From: Rhizobium sp. BK376
GTDB lineage: Bacteria > Pseudomonadota > Alphaproteobacteria > Rhizobiales > Rhizobiaceae
DNA: 64,000 bases
Direction of reading: 5' to 3'
Assembly: GCF_004341625.1 (NCBI RefSeq)
Contig: NZ_SLZG01000004.1
Coordinates: forward strand, 186,001-250,000
Part shown: piece by piece, positions 37,954-46,518 of the stretch
Numbering within the stretch: the first letter of the stretch is position 1
How the letters are laid out: each line of letters opens with the position of its first letter
The notes under the pieces: generated by a model
Database searches by the model: none
The model's input: only the letters and a program-made list of their open reading frames with translations
What the model was told of the DNA's origin: nothing
Program-made: the position numbers and the translations under genes

Positions 37954-39774
37954 TCAGGCGTACTTGGCCTTTTCGAAGCGCTTGCGCTCGTTCGGATCGA
38001 GATACATCTTGCGAAGACGGATCGACTTCGGCGTGACTTCGACCAACTCGTCGTCCTGGATCCAGGACAGAGCGCGGTCGAGCGTCATGCGGATCGGCGG
38101 CGTCAGCTTCACGGCTTCATCCTTGCCGGCGGCGCGGATGTTGGTGAGCTTCTTGCCCTTGAGCACGTTGACTTCGAGGTCGTTGTCGCGGGAGTGGATG
38201 CCGATGATCATACCGGCATAGACCTTTTCGCCGGCGTCGATGATCATCGGGCCGCGGTCTTCAAGGTTGAACAGAGCGTAAGCAACGGCTTCACCATTGT
38301 CGTTCGACAGCAGCACGCCGTTGACTCGACCACCGATTTCCCCCTTGTACGGCTGGTAGTCGTGGAACAGACGGTTCATCACGGCCGTGCCGCGCGTATC
38401 CGTCAGCAGTTCCGACTGGTAGCCGATCAGGCCGCGGGTCGGAGCGAAGAACTTCAGGCGAACGCGAGCGCCGCCCGAGGGACGCAGCTCGACCATTTCG
38501 GCCTTACGTTCCGACATCTTCTGAACGACGATACCCGAATGCTCCTCATCGACGTCGATGACAACTTCTTCGATCGGCTCCATCATCTCGCCGGTCGCTT
38601 CGTCCTTGTGCATGACGACGCGCGGACGCGAGACGGCCAGTTCGAAACCTTCGCGGCGCATCGTTTCGATCAGAACGGCGAGCTGCAATTCGCCACGACC
38701 GGATACGAAGAAGGAGTCCTTCTCGGAGGATTCTTCGATCTTCAGCGCGACGTTGCCTTCGGCTTCCTTGAACAGGCGATCGCGGATGACGCGCGAGGTG
38801 ACCTTGTCGCCTTCGGTGCCCGCATAGGGGCTGTCGTTGACGATGAAGGACATCGTGACGGTCGGCGGATCGATCGGCTGCGCCTGCAGTGGCTCAGTGA
38901 TCGCGGGATCGCAGAAGGTATCGGCGACGGTGCCCTTGGAGAGGCCGGCGATTGCGACGATGTCGCCCGCATGCGCTTCCTCGATCGGCTGACGCTCGAT
39001 GCCACGGAAAGCGAGGATCTTGGAGATACGGCCGGTTTCGATCGTCTTGCCGTCGGCGTGAAGAACCTTCACGGCCTGGTTCGGCTTGATGGAACCGGAA
39101 TTGATGCGGCCGGTGATGATACGGCCAAGGAAGGGGTTGGCTTCCAGGATGGTGCCGATCATCGTGAACGGACCTTCATGGACGGTCGGCTCGGGAACGT
39201 GCTTCAGCACGAGATCGAGCAGCGGAGCGAGGCCCTGATCCTTCGGGCCTTCCGGATTGACGTTCATCCAGCCTTCGCGGCCCGAACCGTAGAGGATCGG
39301 GAAGTCGAGCTGCTCGTCGGTTGCGTCAAGGTTCGCGAAGAGGTCGAAGACTTCGTTGATGACTTCTTCGTGGCGGCCGTCCGGACGGTCGATCTTGTTG
39401 ATCGCAACGATCGGGCGAAGGCCGACCTTGAGAGCCTTGCCGACGACGAACTTGGTCTGCGGCATCGGTCCTTCAGAGCTGTCGACGAGAACAATCGCGC
39501 CATCCACCATCGAGAGAATGCGTTCGACTTCACCGCCGAAGTCGGCGTGGCCGGGGGTATCGACGATGTTGACGCGAACACCCTTCCACTCGACCGAGGT
39601 CGCCTTGGCGAGAATGGTGATGCCGCGTTCCTTTTCGAGATCGTTGCTGTCCATGACGCGTTCAGCAACGCGCTGATTTTCGCGGAACGAACCGGACTGC
39701 TTCAGGAGCTCGTCCACCAGGGTGGTCTTGCCATGGTCAACGTGCGCGATGATCGCGATGTTGCGGAGTGCCAT
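37954..39774 (-). CDS. typA: translational GTPase TypA/BipA
   Basis: A 606-residue ribosome-binding GTPase. G1 is AHVDHGKTTLVD (residues 10-21), G2 lies in the KERGITI region, G3 is DTPGHADFGGEV and G4 NKIDRPDGR. Domains II, III, V and the BipA-specific C-terminus follow (SGRGELQLAVLIETMRREG; VNVLKGKKLTNIRAAGKDE). The start is ATG 39774; the frame continues to 39903 without support. TypA acts in ribosome assembly and stress adaptation, including cold. Confidence 0.95.
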   Translation of the reverse strand: MALRNIAIIAHVDHGKTTLVDELLKQSGSFRENQRVAERVMDSNDLEKERGITILAKATSVEWKGVRVNIVDTPGHADFGGEVERILSMVDGAIVLVDSSEGPMPQTKFVVGKALKVGLRPIVAINKIDRPDGRHEEVINEVFDLFANLDATDEQLDFPILYGSGREGWMNVNPEGPKDQGLAPLLDLVLKHVPEPTVHEGPFTMIGTILEANPFLGRIITGRINSGSIKPNQAVKVLHADGKTIETGRISKILAFRGIERQPIEEAHAGDIVAIAGLSKGTVADTFCDPAITEPLQAQPIDPPTVTMSFIVNDSPYAGTEGDKVTSRVIRDRLFKEAEGNVALKIEESSEKDSFFVSGRGELQLAVLIETMRREGFELAVSRPRVVMHKDEATGEMMEPIEEVVIDVDEEHSGIVVQKMSERKAEMVELRPSGGARVRLKFFAPTRGLIGYQSELLTDTRGTAVMNRLFHDYQPYKGEIGGRVNGVLLSNDNGEAVAYALFNLEDRGPMIIDAGEKVYAGMIIGIHSRDNDLEVNVLKGKKLTNIRAAGKDEAVKLTPPIRMTLDRALSWIQDDELVEVTPKSIRLRKMYLDPNERKRFEKAKYA

Positions 39775-39932
39775 TGTGTCAAATCTCTGAGGCTGGGGCG
39801 CGATACTGAGAGGGCGCGCCAATTGCATTTGGCGGGCTCTTACAGTGTTTTTCGCTTTTGCGAAAGGGGGGAAGCGGAAAAGGCGCGGCTTGGCTGCTGC
39901 CAAGCCGCGTCGTGGCTCGTCATCAAACTGTC

Positions 39933-42023
39933 TTATGCGTCGCTGCCTGTCAATTCCTCGAAGGTCAACAATCCCTTTTTGACAAGCATCGCGCGGGGGC
40001 TCGGCAGCTTCCCGCGGAACGCCTTGTAGGTTTCCTCGGGATCGATCGAGCCGCCGACGGAATAGATATTCGCCTTCAGCTTGGCCGCCATATTGGAATT
40101 AAAGGCGTCACCCGTCTCCTCGAAAGCGTCGAACGCATCGGCATCCAGCACTTCGGACCACATGTAGGAATAATAGCCCGCCGAATAGCCGTCGCCCGCA
40201 AACACATGCTGGAAGTGTGGGGTTGCATGCCGCATGACGATGGATTTCGGCATATCGATTTCAGCCAGGACCTCGGCCTGAACGGCCATCGGATCATCGA
40301 CTGCGCCACGGGTATGGAAGGCCATGTCGACAAGCGCCGAGGAGGTGAACTCGACGGTATTGAAGCCGGAATTGAATGTCCGGGCAGCCAGCACCTTGTC
40401 GAGCAGCGCCTGCGGCATCGGCTCGCCGGTTTCATAATGCACGGCGTATTCCTTGAGGATTTCAGGAACGGTCAGCCAGTGCTCGTAGAGCTGCGACGGC
40501 AGCTCGACGAAATCGCGCGAGACGCCGGTACCCGAGACCGAGGGATAGGTGACGTTGGACAGCATGCCGTGCAGCGCATGGCCGAATTCATGGAACAGCG
40601 TGCGGGCATCGTCGAGCGAGAGCAGCGCCGGCTTGCCCTCCGCAGGCTTCGCGAAATTGCAGACATTGTAGATGATCGGCAATTCGCCAACCTGTCCGTT
40701 CTTCAGGGCCAGTTTGTGCTGCGACTGGAAGGAACTCATCCACGCACCCGATCGCTTCGAACCGCGAGCAAAATAATCGCCGAGGAAGAGCGCAACGAGC
40801 TTGTCGGACCGGTCGCGAATCTCGAAGACGCGGACATCGGGATGATAGGCCGGAATACCCTTCTTCTCGACCGCATGAATGCCGAACAGACGCCCGGCAA
40901 CATCGAAGCAGGCCGCGATGATCTTTTCGATCTGCAGATAGGGCTTCAGTTCCGCTTCGGAAAAATCAAACCGCCGTGCGCGGATCTTTTCGGCGTAATG
41001 ACGCCAGTCCCAGGGCATGACCTCGTGGTTTCGGCCCTCCTCGGCGATCAGGGCTGCGATATCGTCTTCCTCTTCCTTCGCGCGGGCAGCAGCCTTCACC
41101 CAGACGGATTTCAGCAGCCCATTCACGGCCTCGGGAGTCTTGGCCATGGTGTTGTCGAGTTTCAGCTCGGCGTAATTGCGGTAGCCGAGCAGCGAGGCCT
41201 TCTCGGCCCTGAGCCCCAAGGTTTCACGGATAAGCGCGCGATTATCGGTCTCGCCGCCATTTTCACCGCGCGCCACCCAGGCCTTGAAAGCCTGTTCCCT
41301 GAGGTCGCGCCGTTCGGAGAAGGTGAGGAAGGGTTCGATGATCGAGCGCGACAGCGTAACCGCATACCTGCCGTCTTCGCCCCGTTCGCGCGCAGCCGCC
41401 GCCATTGCGTCCCGCAGAAAGGCGGGAAGGCCCGTAAGCTCGTCGTCCGCCGCCAGAATCAGCGCCCAGCTTTTTTCATCGGCAAGAACGTTCTGGCCGA
41501 AATGGGCGCCGAGACCGGCGAGCTTCTCGTTGATGCCGGCCAGCTGCTCCTGCTCCGGCTTATCAAGCTTGGCACCGGATTTCACAAAACCCTTCCAATG
41601 CCGCTCGAGCACGCGGGTCTCCTCGACCGTCAGACCGAGTTTCTCCCTTGCCTCCCACAGGGCATCGATGCGGGCAAACAGAGCCGCGTTCATCCCGATC
41701 TTGGAATAATGCCGCGACATCTTCGGCGCGATCTCGCGCTCCAATGCCTGGATCACCTCATTGGTATGCGCGCCTGCCCGGTTCCAGAAGAGGGCTGAAA
41801 CGCGCGACAGTTCATCGCCGGCAAGCTCCAGCGCAACGATCGTGTTGGCAAATGTCGGTCCGTCAGGATTTTTGGCAATCGCATCTATCTCGGCGTCGTG
41901 CAGCCCGAGCGCCGCATCGAAGGCAGGGCCGAAATCGGAATCCGCAACGGCATCGAACCGCGGCAAGCCCTGGTGTCCGGTCCATTCGGTCAAGGCAGGA
42001 TTGACGGAGGATTGGGAAGACAT
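39933..42023 (-). CDS. M3 family oligopeptidase (peptidyl-dipeptidase Dcp/OpdA-like)
   Basis: A 696-residue zinc metallopeptidase. The active-site motif HEFGH is at residues 478-482 (LFHEFGHALHGML), with the third zinc ligand further on in the ETG/FEET-type C-terminal region. The cytosolic enzyme trims oligopeptides; Dcp and oligopeptidase A cannot be separated safely here. The start is ATG 42023, with AAGGAT 8 bases upstream, rather than the ATG two codons earlier at 42029. Confidence 0.9.
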   Translation of the reverse strand: MSSQSSVNPALTEWTGHQGLPRFDAVADSDFGPAFDAALGLHDAEIDAIAKNPDGPTFANTIVALELAGDELSRVSALFWNRAGAHTNEVIQALEREIAPKMSRHYSKIGMNAALFARIDALWEAREKLGLTVEETRVLERHWKGFVKSGAKLDKPEQEQLAGINEKLAGLGAHFGQNVLADEKSWALILAADDELTGLPAFLRDAMAAAARERGEDGRYAVTLSRSIIEPFLTFSERRDLREQAFKAWVARGENGGETDNRALIRETLGLRAEKASLLGYRNYAELKLDNTMAKTPEAVNGLLKSVWVKAAARAKEEEDDIAALIAEEGRNHEVMPWDWRHYAEKIRARRFDFSEAELKPYLQIEKIIAACFDVAGRLFGIHAVEKKGIPAYHPDVRVFEIRDRSDKLVALFLGDYFARGSKRSGAWMSSFQSQHKLALKNGQVGELPIIYNVCNFAKPAEGKPALLSLDDARTLFHEFGHALHGMLSNVTYPSVSGTGVSRDFVELPSQLYEHWLTVPEILKEYAVHYETGEPMPQALLDKVLAARTFNSGFNTVEFTSSALVDMAFHTRGAVDDPMAVQAEVLAEIDMPKSIVMRHATPHFQHVFAGDGYSAGYYSYMWSEVLDADAFDAFEETGDAFNSNMAAKLKANIYSVGGSIDPEETYKAFRGKLPSPRAMLVKKGLLTFEELTGSDA

Positions 42024-42153
42024 TCGCAATATCCTTTCGGCAGCAACATATTGAGAAGACTATATAAGGCCTCATTGCGGCGAATGGTACGAAAATGGGG
42101 GATCAAAGGAAAAACGCGAGCGACATACGAGTGTCACAGAAATTGTGGGTAAT

Positions 42154-42169
42154 TTCTTGCGGGCAAGAA
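42154..42169. promoter_or_regulatory. palindrome TTCTTGC-GG-GCAAGAA in divergent region
   Basis: A perfect 7-bp inverted repeat with a 2-base gap lies in the 222 bases between the M3 peptidase and the small orphan gene, 77 bases before the latter's start. The arrangement is operator-like; no regulator is identified. Confidence 0.4.
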
Positions 42170-42245
42170 TTAACGATTTATTTATGATTGACCTAAAGCG
42201 CCAGTAAAGGCTAATTCTCCCCATCTCTTCACGGGAGACATGCGT

Positions 42246-42674
42246 ATGGAAATTTATTCTGTGCGGTCTTCTCAGAATTTGCATTATAAGAATAGTTCAG
42301 AACACGCAAAGACTACGAAGGCCACTGATTTTTCAATTGATAGCCCCACGGGTAGCTTGCCTGTCTTCAAGGTCGCTGACGTGGGTTCCGGACCGGATTT
42401 CACGTCCATTACACCGAGCGAACTGCGTAGCCACGCGCTGCAGAGCTATCAGGCCGGCGTAATCGATGGCGATACCTATTCGGAGCTGGCATCGCCGCTG
42501 CCGACCCATGCCATAGATGCGATGGGTAACGTCCTGGACCTCAGCGACGTCGGTGAGAACACCAGTTTCAATTTCGTCGACTACTATCAGCATCAGCTTG
42601 ATGTTGCGGCATCGATCGGAGATCCACAGACGGCCGAAACGATGAAATCGGTCGTGGACTATCTGAAAGCCTGA
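42246..42674 (+). CDS. hypothetical protein, 142 aa
   Basis: The start is chosen at ATG 42246, 8 bases after GGGAG; the ATG at 42240 is only 2 bases from it. There is no signal peptide or membrane span. The N-terminal 40 residues are polar and probably disordered (RSSQNLHYKNSSEHAKTTKA). Residues 55-142 look helical and folded: SITPSELRSHALQSYQAGVI, DGDTYSELASPLPT, FVDYYQHQLDVAASIG. I do not recognise a family. The DNA near its start is AT-rich relative to neighbours. It shares a hairpin terminator with the convergent LysE gene. Confidence 0.7.
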   Translation: MEIYSVRSSQNLHYKNSSEHAKTTKATDFSIDSPTGSLPVFKVADVGSGPDFTSITPSELRSHALQSYQAGVIDGDTYSELASPLPTHAIDAMGNVLDLSDVGENTSFNFVDYYQHQLDVAASIGDPQTAETMKSVVDYLKA

Positions 42675-42691
42675 GATCTCATCAGGCTTTC
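42665..42691. terminator. bidirectional terminator shared by orphan gene and LysE gene
   Basis: A perfect 10-bp stem, GAAAGCCTGA (42665-42674) with TCAGGCTTTC (42682-42691), around a 7-base loop. Each arm contains the stop codon of one gene, and the stem ends in A and T runs on the two sides. Confidence 0.65.
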
Positions 42692-43323
42692 CGCCATCCA
42701 AGCAGGCCGGGTGTTGCATGCCAGAGCGCTTGAGCGGCAAATCCCATGAACAGCACACCCGAGCAGCGAACGATCATCCGCTCGTGGGCGCGGTAGAAGC
42801 GCCGGACGGTCCCTGCCCCAATGATGCCGATGAGGATGATATCGGCCGTCACGAAACCGACGAAGGAAACGCTGAGCAGCAGCGGCAGCGCGCTGAACTG
42901 CAATGAGCCCGCGGAACCCGCCACCAACGCCGTGAAGGTCGCAAGCGCCACCGGATATCCTTTGGGATTAGTGACACCGAAAACGAGGCCGCGGCGAAAC
43001 GGCCGCTCGACCACCATCAAGGCCTTGCCATCCGCCTTTGGCTTCGCGGTCCATGCGCTCCAGCCGATCCATGCCAGATAGAGGCCGCAAAGCAGCCCAA
43101 GAAGATCGAAAACGAACGTCCCGATGGTTCGCGCGCCAACGATCGCGACCAGCGCCAGCGAAGACCAGACAAGATCTCCGACAAGATGTCCGCTGATGAA
43201 GAAAGCGCCGGCTTTGCGCCCCTGCCCGGCTCCGATGCCGAGAAGCGCAAGAAAGGCGGGGCCTGGAATGAGCACGTAGAAAAGTGCCGCCAGAAACGCG
43301 CCGAGAACAACCGAATGGGTCAT
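42682..43323 (-). CDS. LysE family translocator
   Basis: A 213-residue exporter with about six membrane spans. The N-terminal FLAALFYVLIPGPAFLALLGIG with PGP and the later GVTNPKGYPVALATF (NPK motif) are LysE/RhtB hallmarks. It probably exports amino acids or derivatives; substrate unknown. It is divergent from a MarR gene with a palindrome midway between them, which suggests control by that regulator. Confidence 0.9.
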   Translation of the reverse strand: MTHSVVLGAFLAALFYVLIPGPAFLALLGIGAGQGRKAGAFFISGHLVGDLVWSSLALVAIVGARTIGTFVFDLLGLLCGLYLAWIGWSAWTAKPKADGKALMVVERPFRRGLVFGVTNPKGYPVALATFTALVAGSAGSLQFSALPLLLSVSFVGFVTADIILIGIIGAGTVRRFYRAHERMIVRCSGVLFMGFAAQALWHATPGLLGWRKA

Positions 43324-43392
43324 GATGCTTTCCCCGAAAGAGCTTCAGACAGATTATGGGCACCTGACGGCCGGTCAAGCCTCGGCAGAGCA

Positions 43393-43407
43393 GAAACTTA
43401 AAGTTTC
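43393..43407. promoter_or_regulatory. candidate MarR operator GAAACTT-A-AAGTTTC
   Basis: A perfect 15-base palindrome about 70 bases from both the LysE start (43323) and the marR start (43481), in the 157-base divergent region. Size and position fit a MarR-type dimer site. Confidence 0.5.
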
Positions 43408-43480
43408 AATTGTGTTCCGGCCGTAAAATCAATATGAAAAAATTGACGTCGAACCCTCCAGCCCGGATCGTTAAACGCCT

Positions 43481-43969
43481 ATGAGTTTTCAGATTGATAC
43501 GGATTCACTCAACTTTTTAGTTTCTGACTGCGCCAGGCTCATGCGCGCTGCCTTTGAACGTCGAATTTTATCTGCCGGGCTAGAATTGACCACGGGAGAG
43601 GCCCGCACTCTCATTCAGGTTGCAGCCGTCCACAAGAGCCGTCAATTGGACATTGCCAACCGCATGGGTCTTGAGCCGATGACGGTCAGCGTCTTCCTCG
43701 ACAAGCTGCAGGCTCGCGGGCTGATAGAGCGGCAGCCTGATCCGGTGGACCGGCGCGCCAAACGCATCGTTCTTTCGGACGCTGCCGATGAGATGCTGAA
43801 AGCAATCAGCGCGGAAATCGCAGCCGTCCAGCAGGAAGCCACGCAAGGCCTTGATCCGGAAATCCAGGACAATGTCCGCAAGGCCCTGAAGTGCTTTCGC
43901 CGGAACCTGCAAAAGGCAGACCCGGCAGAGTCCAAGGCATCAGAACTGGCTTCCGCCAACAACGACTAG
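43481..43969 (+). CDS. MarR family transcriptional regulator
   Basis: A 162-residue winged-helix regulator. The recognition helix region is LDIANRMGLEPMTVSVFLDKLQ near residues 55-76 and the wing is RGLIERQPDPVDRRAKRIVL, the DxRxxR-type MarR motif. N- and C-terminal helices form the dimer interface. The adjacent palindrome and LysE exporter suggest autoregulation and export control. The TAG stop is also the first three bases of a RIME-like repeat. Confidence 0.9.
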   Translation: MSFQIDTDSLNFLVSDCARLMRAAFERRILSAGLELTTGEARTLIQVAAVHKSRQLDIANRMGLEPMTVSVFLDKLQARGLIERQPDPVDRRAKRIVLSDAADEMLKAISAEIAAVQQEATQGLDPEIQDNVRKALKCFRRNLQKADPAESKASELASANND

Positions 43970-44070
43970 CGCAATTCCAGCAAAAGTCTAACATGGCTTT
44001 GCGTCCGGAATTGCGTCAAATCAAGGAGATAGAGCGCTTCCGCGATTCGAAGAAGAGCGGAAATGCGCAA
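43967..44070. repeat. RIME-like palindromic repeat, copy 1
   Basis: About 104 bases, with two palindromic parts. The first pairs GCAATTCC (43971-43978) with GGAATTGC (44007-44014). The second is built around GCGCTTCCGC...GCGGAAATGCGC. It is clearly homologous to 57803-57905 and resembles the RIME intergenic elements described in Sinorhizobium. It starts with the TAG stop of marR. Confidence 0.75.
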
Positions 44071-44094
44071 TGCGCCTGGCAAACTCGCCAAGAT

Positions 44095-44124
44095 AAAAGC
44101 CCGCCGCCATTGCTGGCAACGGGC
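44095..44124 (-). terminator. Rho-independent terminator of argG
   Basis: On the minus strand GCCCG pairs with CGGGC and an inner GCC with GGC across a small internal loop, followed by UUUU. It begins 23 bases beyond the argG stop. Confidence 0.6.
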
Positions 44125-44147
44125 GTGATTTCGACCTCTCGGCCAAA

Positions 44148-45371
44148 TCATTTCGTCAGGTTGCGCTTTCCGAGCGTACGCAGGCGCAGAGCGTTGAGCT
44201 TGATGAAGCCTGCCGCATCCTTCTGGTCGTAGGCGCCCTGATCGTCCTCGAAGGTAACCAGCTTGTCGGAATAGAGCGACTTTTCGCTTTCGCGGCCCGT
44301 CACCATGACATTGCCCTTGTAGAGCTTCAGCGTCACTTCGCCTTCGACATGTTCCTGGCTCTTGTCGATCAGCGCCTGCAGCATCTCGCGCTCCGGCGAG
44401 AACCAGAAGCCGTAATAGATGAGCTCGGCATATTTCGGCATCAGCTCGTCCTTGAGATGCGCCGCACCCCGGTCGAGCGTGATCGATTCGACGGCGCGAT
44501 GCGCCGCAAGGAGGATGGTGCCGCCGGGGGTCTCGTAGACACCGCGCGACTTCATGCCGACATAGCGGTTCTCGACCAGATCGAGACGGCCGATGCCGTT
44601 GTCGCGGCCGTAGGTGTTGAGCGTGGCAAGCAGCGTCGCCGGGCTCATGCGAACGCCGTTGATCGAGACGGCATCGCCCTTTTCGAAACCGACCTTGATC
44701 ACGGTCGCCTTATCGGGTGCTGCTTCCGGCGAGATGGTGCGCATATGCACATATTCAGGCGCTTCCTGCGCCGGGTCTTCCAGAACCTTGCCCTCGGAAG
44801 AGGAATGCAGAAGATTGGCATCGACGGAGAACGGCGCCTCGCCCTTCTTGTCCTTGGCGACTGGAATCTGATGCTGCTCGGCAAAAGCCAGCAAGTCGGT
44901 GCGGCTCTTGAACGCCCAATCGCGCCAGGGAGCGATGATCTTGATGTCAGGGTTCAGCGCATAGGCCGAAAGCTCGAAGCGAACCTGATCGTTGCCCTTG
45001 CCGGTCGCGCCGTGAGCGATTGCATCTGCGCCGGTCTTCCGCGCAATGTCGATCAGGTGCTTGGAGATCAGCGGGCGGGCGATCGAGGTGCCGAGGAGGT
45101 AGACGCCTTCGTAGACGGCATTGGCACGGAACATCGGGAAGACGAAATCGCGCACGAATTCTTCGCGCACGTCCTCGATATAGATCTCCTTGATGCCAAG
45201 CATCTCGGCCTTCTTGCGCGCCGGCTCGAGCTCTTCGCCCTGGCCGAGATCGGCGGTGAAGGTGACCACTTCGGCGCCAAGCTCCGTCTGCAGCCACTTG
45301 AGGATGATCGAGGTGTCGAGACCGCCGGAATAGGCGAGGACGACTTTCTTTACGTCTTTGTAAGATGCCAT
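44148..45371 (-). CDS. argG: argininosuccinate synthase
   Basis: A 407-residue enzyme joining citrulline and aspartate with ATP in arginine synthesis. The PP-loop is AYSGGLDTS (residues 13-21), with further family blocks [15 protein letters not shown] and [15 protein letters not shown]. The start is ATG 45371; the frame is open for 14 more codons without a ribosome site. It is a single gene with its own terminator. Confidence 0.96.
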   Translation of the reverse strand: MASYKDVKKVVLAYSGGLDTSIILKWLQTELGAEVVTFTADLGQGEELEPARKKAEMLGIKEIYIEDVREEFVRDFVFPMFRANAVYEGVYLLGTSIARPLISKHLIDIARKTGADAIAHGATGKGNDQVRFELSAYALNPDIKIIAPWRDWAFKSRTDLLAFAEQHQIPVAKDKKGEAPFSVDANLLHSSSEGKVLEDPAQEAPEYVHMRTISPEAAPDKATVIKVGFEKGDAVSINGVRMSPATLLATLNTYGRDNGIGRLDLVENRYVGMKSRGVYETPGGTILLAAHRAVESITLDRGAAHLKDELMPKYAELIYYGFWFSPEREMLQALIDKSQEHVEGEVTLKLYKGNVMVTGRESEKSLYSDKLVTFEDDQGAYDQKDAAGFIKLNALRLRTLGKRNLTK

Positions 45372-45603
45372 GATGATGAGGTCCGTTAGATCAGTGCGCG
45401 GCTTCAGCCGCAAATCCGGTATCGCGGCACTTTTAGCGAGATTAATGCGACGTGCAAGGGCAAGCGCATGAGAAGGACGGCACTCGGCTTCATTCCGACA
45501 CCATCGGCTTCATCACCGACATTACCTCGCCGGAAGCGACAACAAGCGCCCGAGCCAGCCCGAGAGCTAGAAATATCGCATCAAATGATATCAGAAGGAG
45601 AAT

Positions 45604-45678
45604 TGGAGCGGGCGAAGGGATTCGAACCCTCGACCCCAACCTTGGCAAGGTTGTGCTCTACCCCTGAGCTACACCCGC
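45604..45678 (-). tRNA. tRNA-Gly (anticodon GCC)
   Basis: The acceptor stem pairs GCGGGTG (5' end at 45678) with CGCCCGC, then discriminator T and an encoded CCA ending at 45604. D-loop AGCTCAGGGGTAGAGC, anticodon arm CCTTGCCAAGG (GCC at 45646-45644) and T-arm GAGGGTTCGAATCCCTT are all canonical. Total length is 75 bases with CCA. Confidence 0.97.
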
Positions 45679-45938
45679 TCAAATCACGCTGCCCGGGGTA
45701 GATCGCTGGGCGGCGGGTCAACCGTCTTGCGGCGACGGGCGCTATATGGCCCAAGCGATTTTCAAATGCAACAGGGAAATGACGGAAGCGCGAGAAAAAA
45801 TTTCGGGCATCGCGCAAAGCCCTGGAAAGGCGGGACTTCGCTATGAGGCAGCCAGGTGGCGCCGCTGCGATTGCCAAAGCCAACCGCCGGTCGTAGAGGA
45901 ATGGCAGAGCCTTCTCCGCATTCATCGAGAGACCAGAT

Positions 45939-46463
45939 ATGACCGATGCCGCTCCTCAGCACGCCGCCCCCAAGACCAGAGAGGATCTTTTCCGCTTCCT
46001 TGACGGGCTCGGCATCAAACATTCGACGAAAGACCATCCGCCCGTCTTCACGGTGGCCGAATCGGTCTCGCTGCGGGACGAGATCCCGGGCGGTCACACC
46101 AAGAACCTGTTCGTGAAGGACAAGAAGGATAATTTCTTCCTTCTGACCGTCGAGGAAAACGCCGCGGTCGACCTGAAGACCGTGCACACGCTGATCGGCG
46201 CCGCCAGCAAGGTCTCCTTCGGCAAGCCGGAAAAACTGATGGAATATCTGGGCGTCGTTCCGGGCTCCGTCACCGCCTTCGGCGCGATCAATGACACTGG
46301 AAAGAACGTGACCTTCGTGCTCGACGCAGAGCTTATGACCCATGACATCGTCAATTGCCATCCGCTATCGAACGACGCCACGACATCGATCGCCAATGGC
46401 GATCTCATCCGATTTATGGAAGCAACAGGCCACACACCGCTTGTCTTGAAAGTTACGTCCTGA
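45939..46463 (+). CDS. ProX-type aminoacyl-tRNA deacylase (YbaK/prolyl-tRNA synthetase-associated domain)
   Basis: A 174-residue stand-alone editing domain, likely hydrolysing mischarged Ala- or Cys-tRNA(Pro). LFRFLDGLGIKHSTKDHPPVFTV at the N-terminus, GGHTKNLFVKDKKDNFFLL and GSVTAFGAINDTG are typical of the PrdX/ProXp-ala group. It is followed by the thioredoxin-TPR gene. Confidence 0.87.
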   Translation: MTDAAPQHAAPKTREDLFRFLDGLGIKHSTKDHPPVFTVAESVSLRDEIPGGHTKNLFVKDKKDNFFLLTVEENAAVDLKTVHTLIGAASKVSFGKPEKLMEYLGVVPGSVTAFGAINDTGKNVTFVLDAELMTHDIVNCHPLSNDATTSIANGDLIRFMEATGHTPLVLKVTS

Positions 46464-46518
46464 CATACGATTTTAGCGCTACAATAAGTCGGGTAAGCCT
46501 CGCAGGCGGGAGACATCA

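Noticed and set aside
37930..40029. A plus-strand open frame of 699 codons
   Set aside because: Antisense to typA and crosses its terminator.
45414..45603. Possible small genes between argG and tRNA-Gly
   Set aside because: Short open frames here have no ribosome site or recognisable product; the tRNA explains the conserved-looking part.
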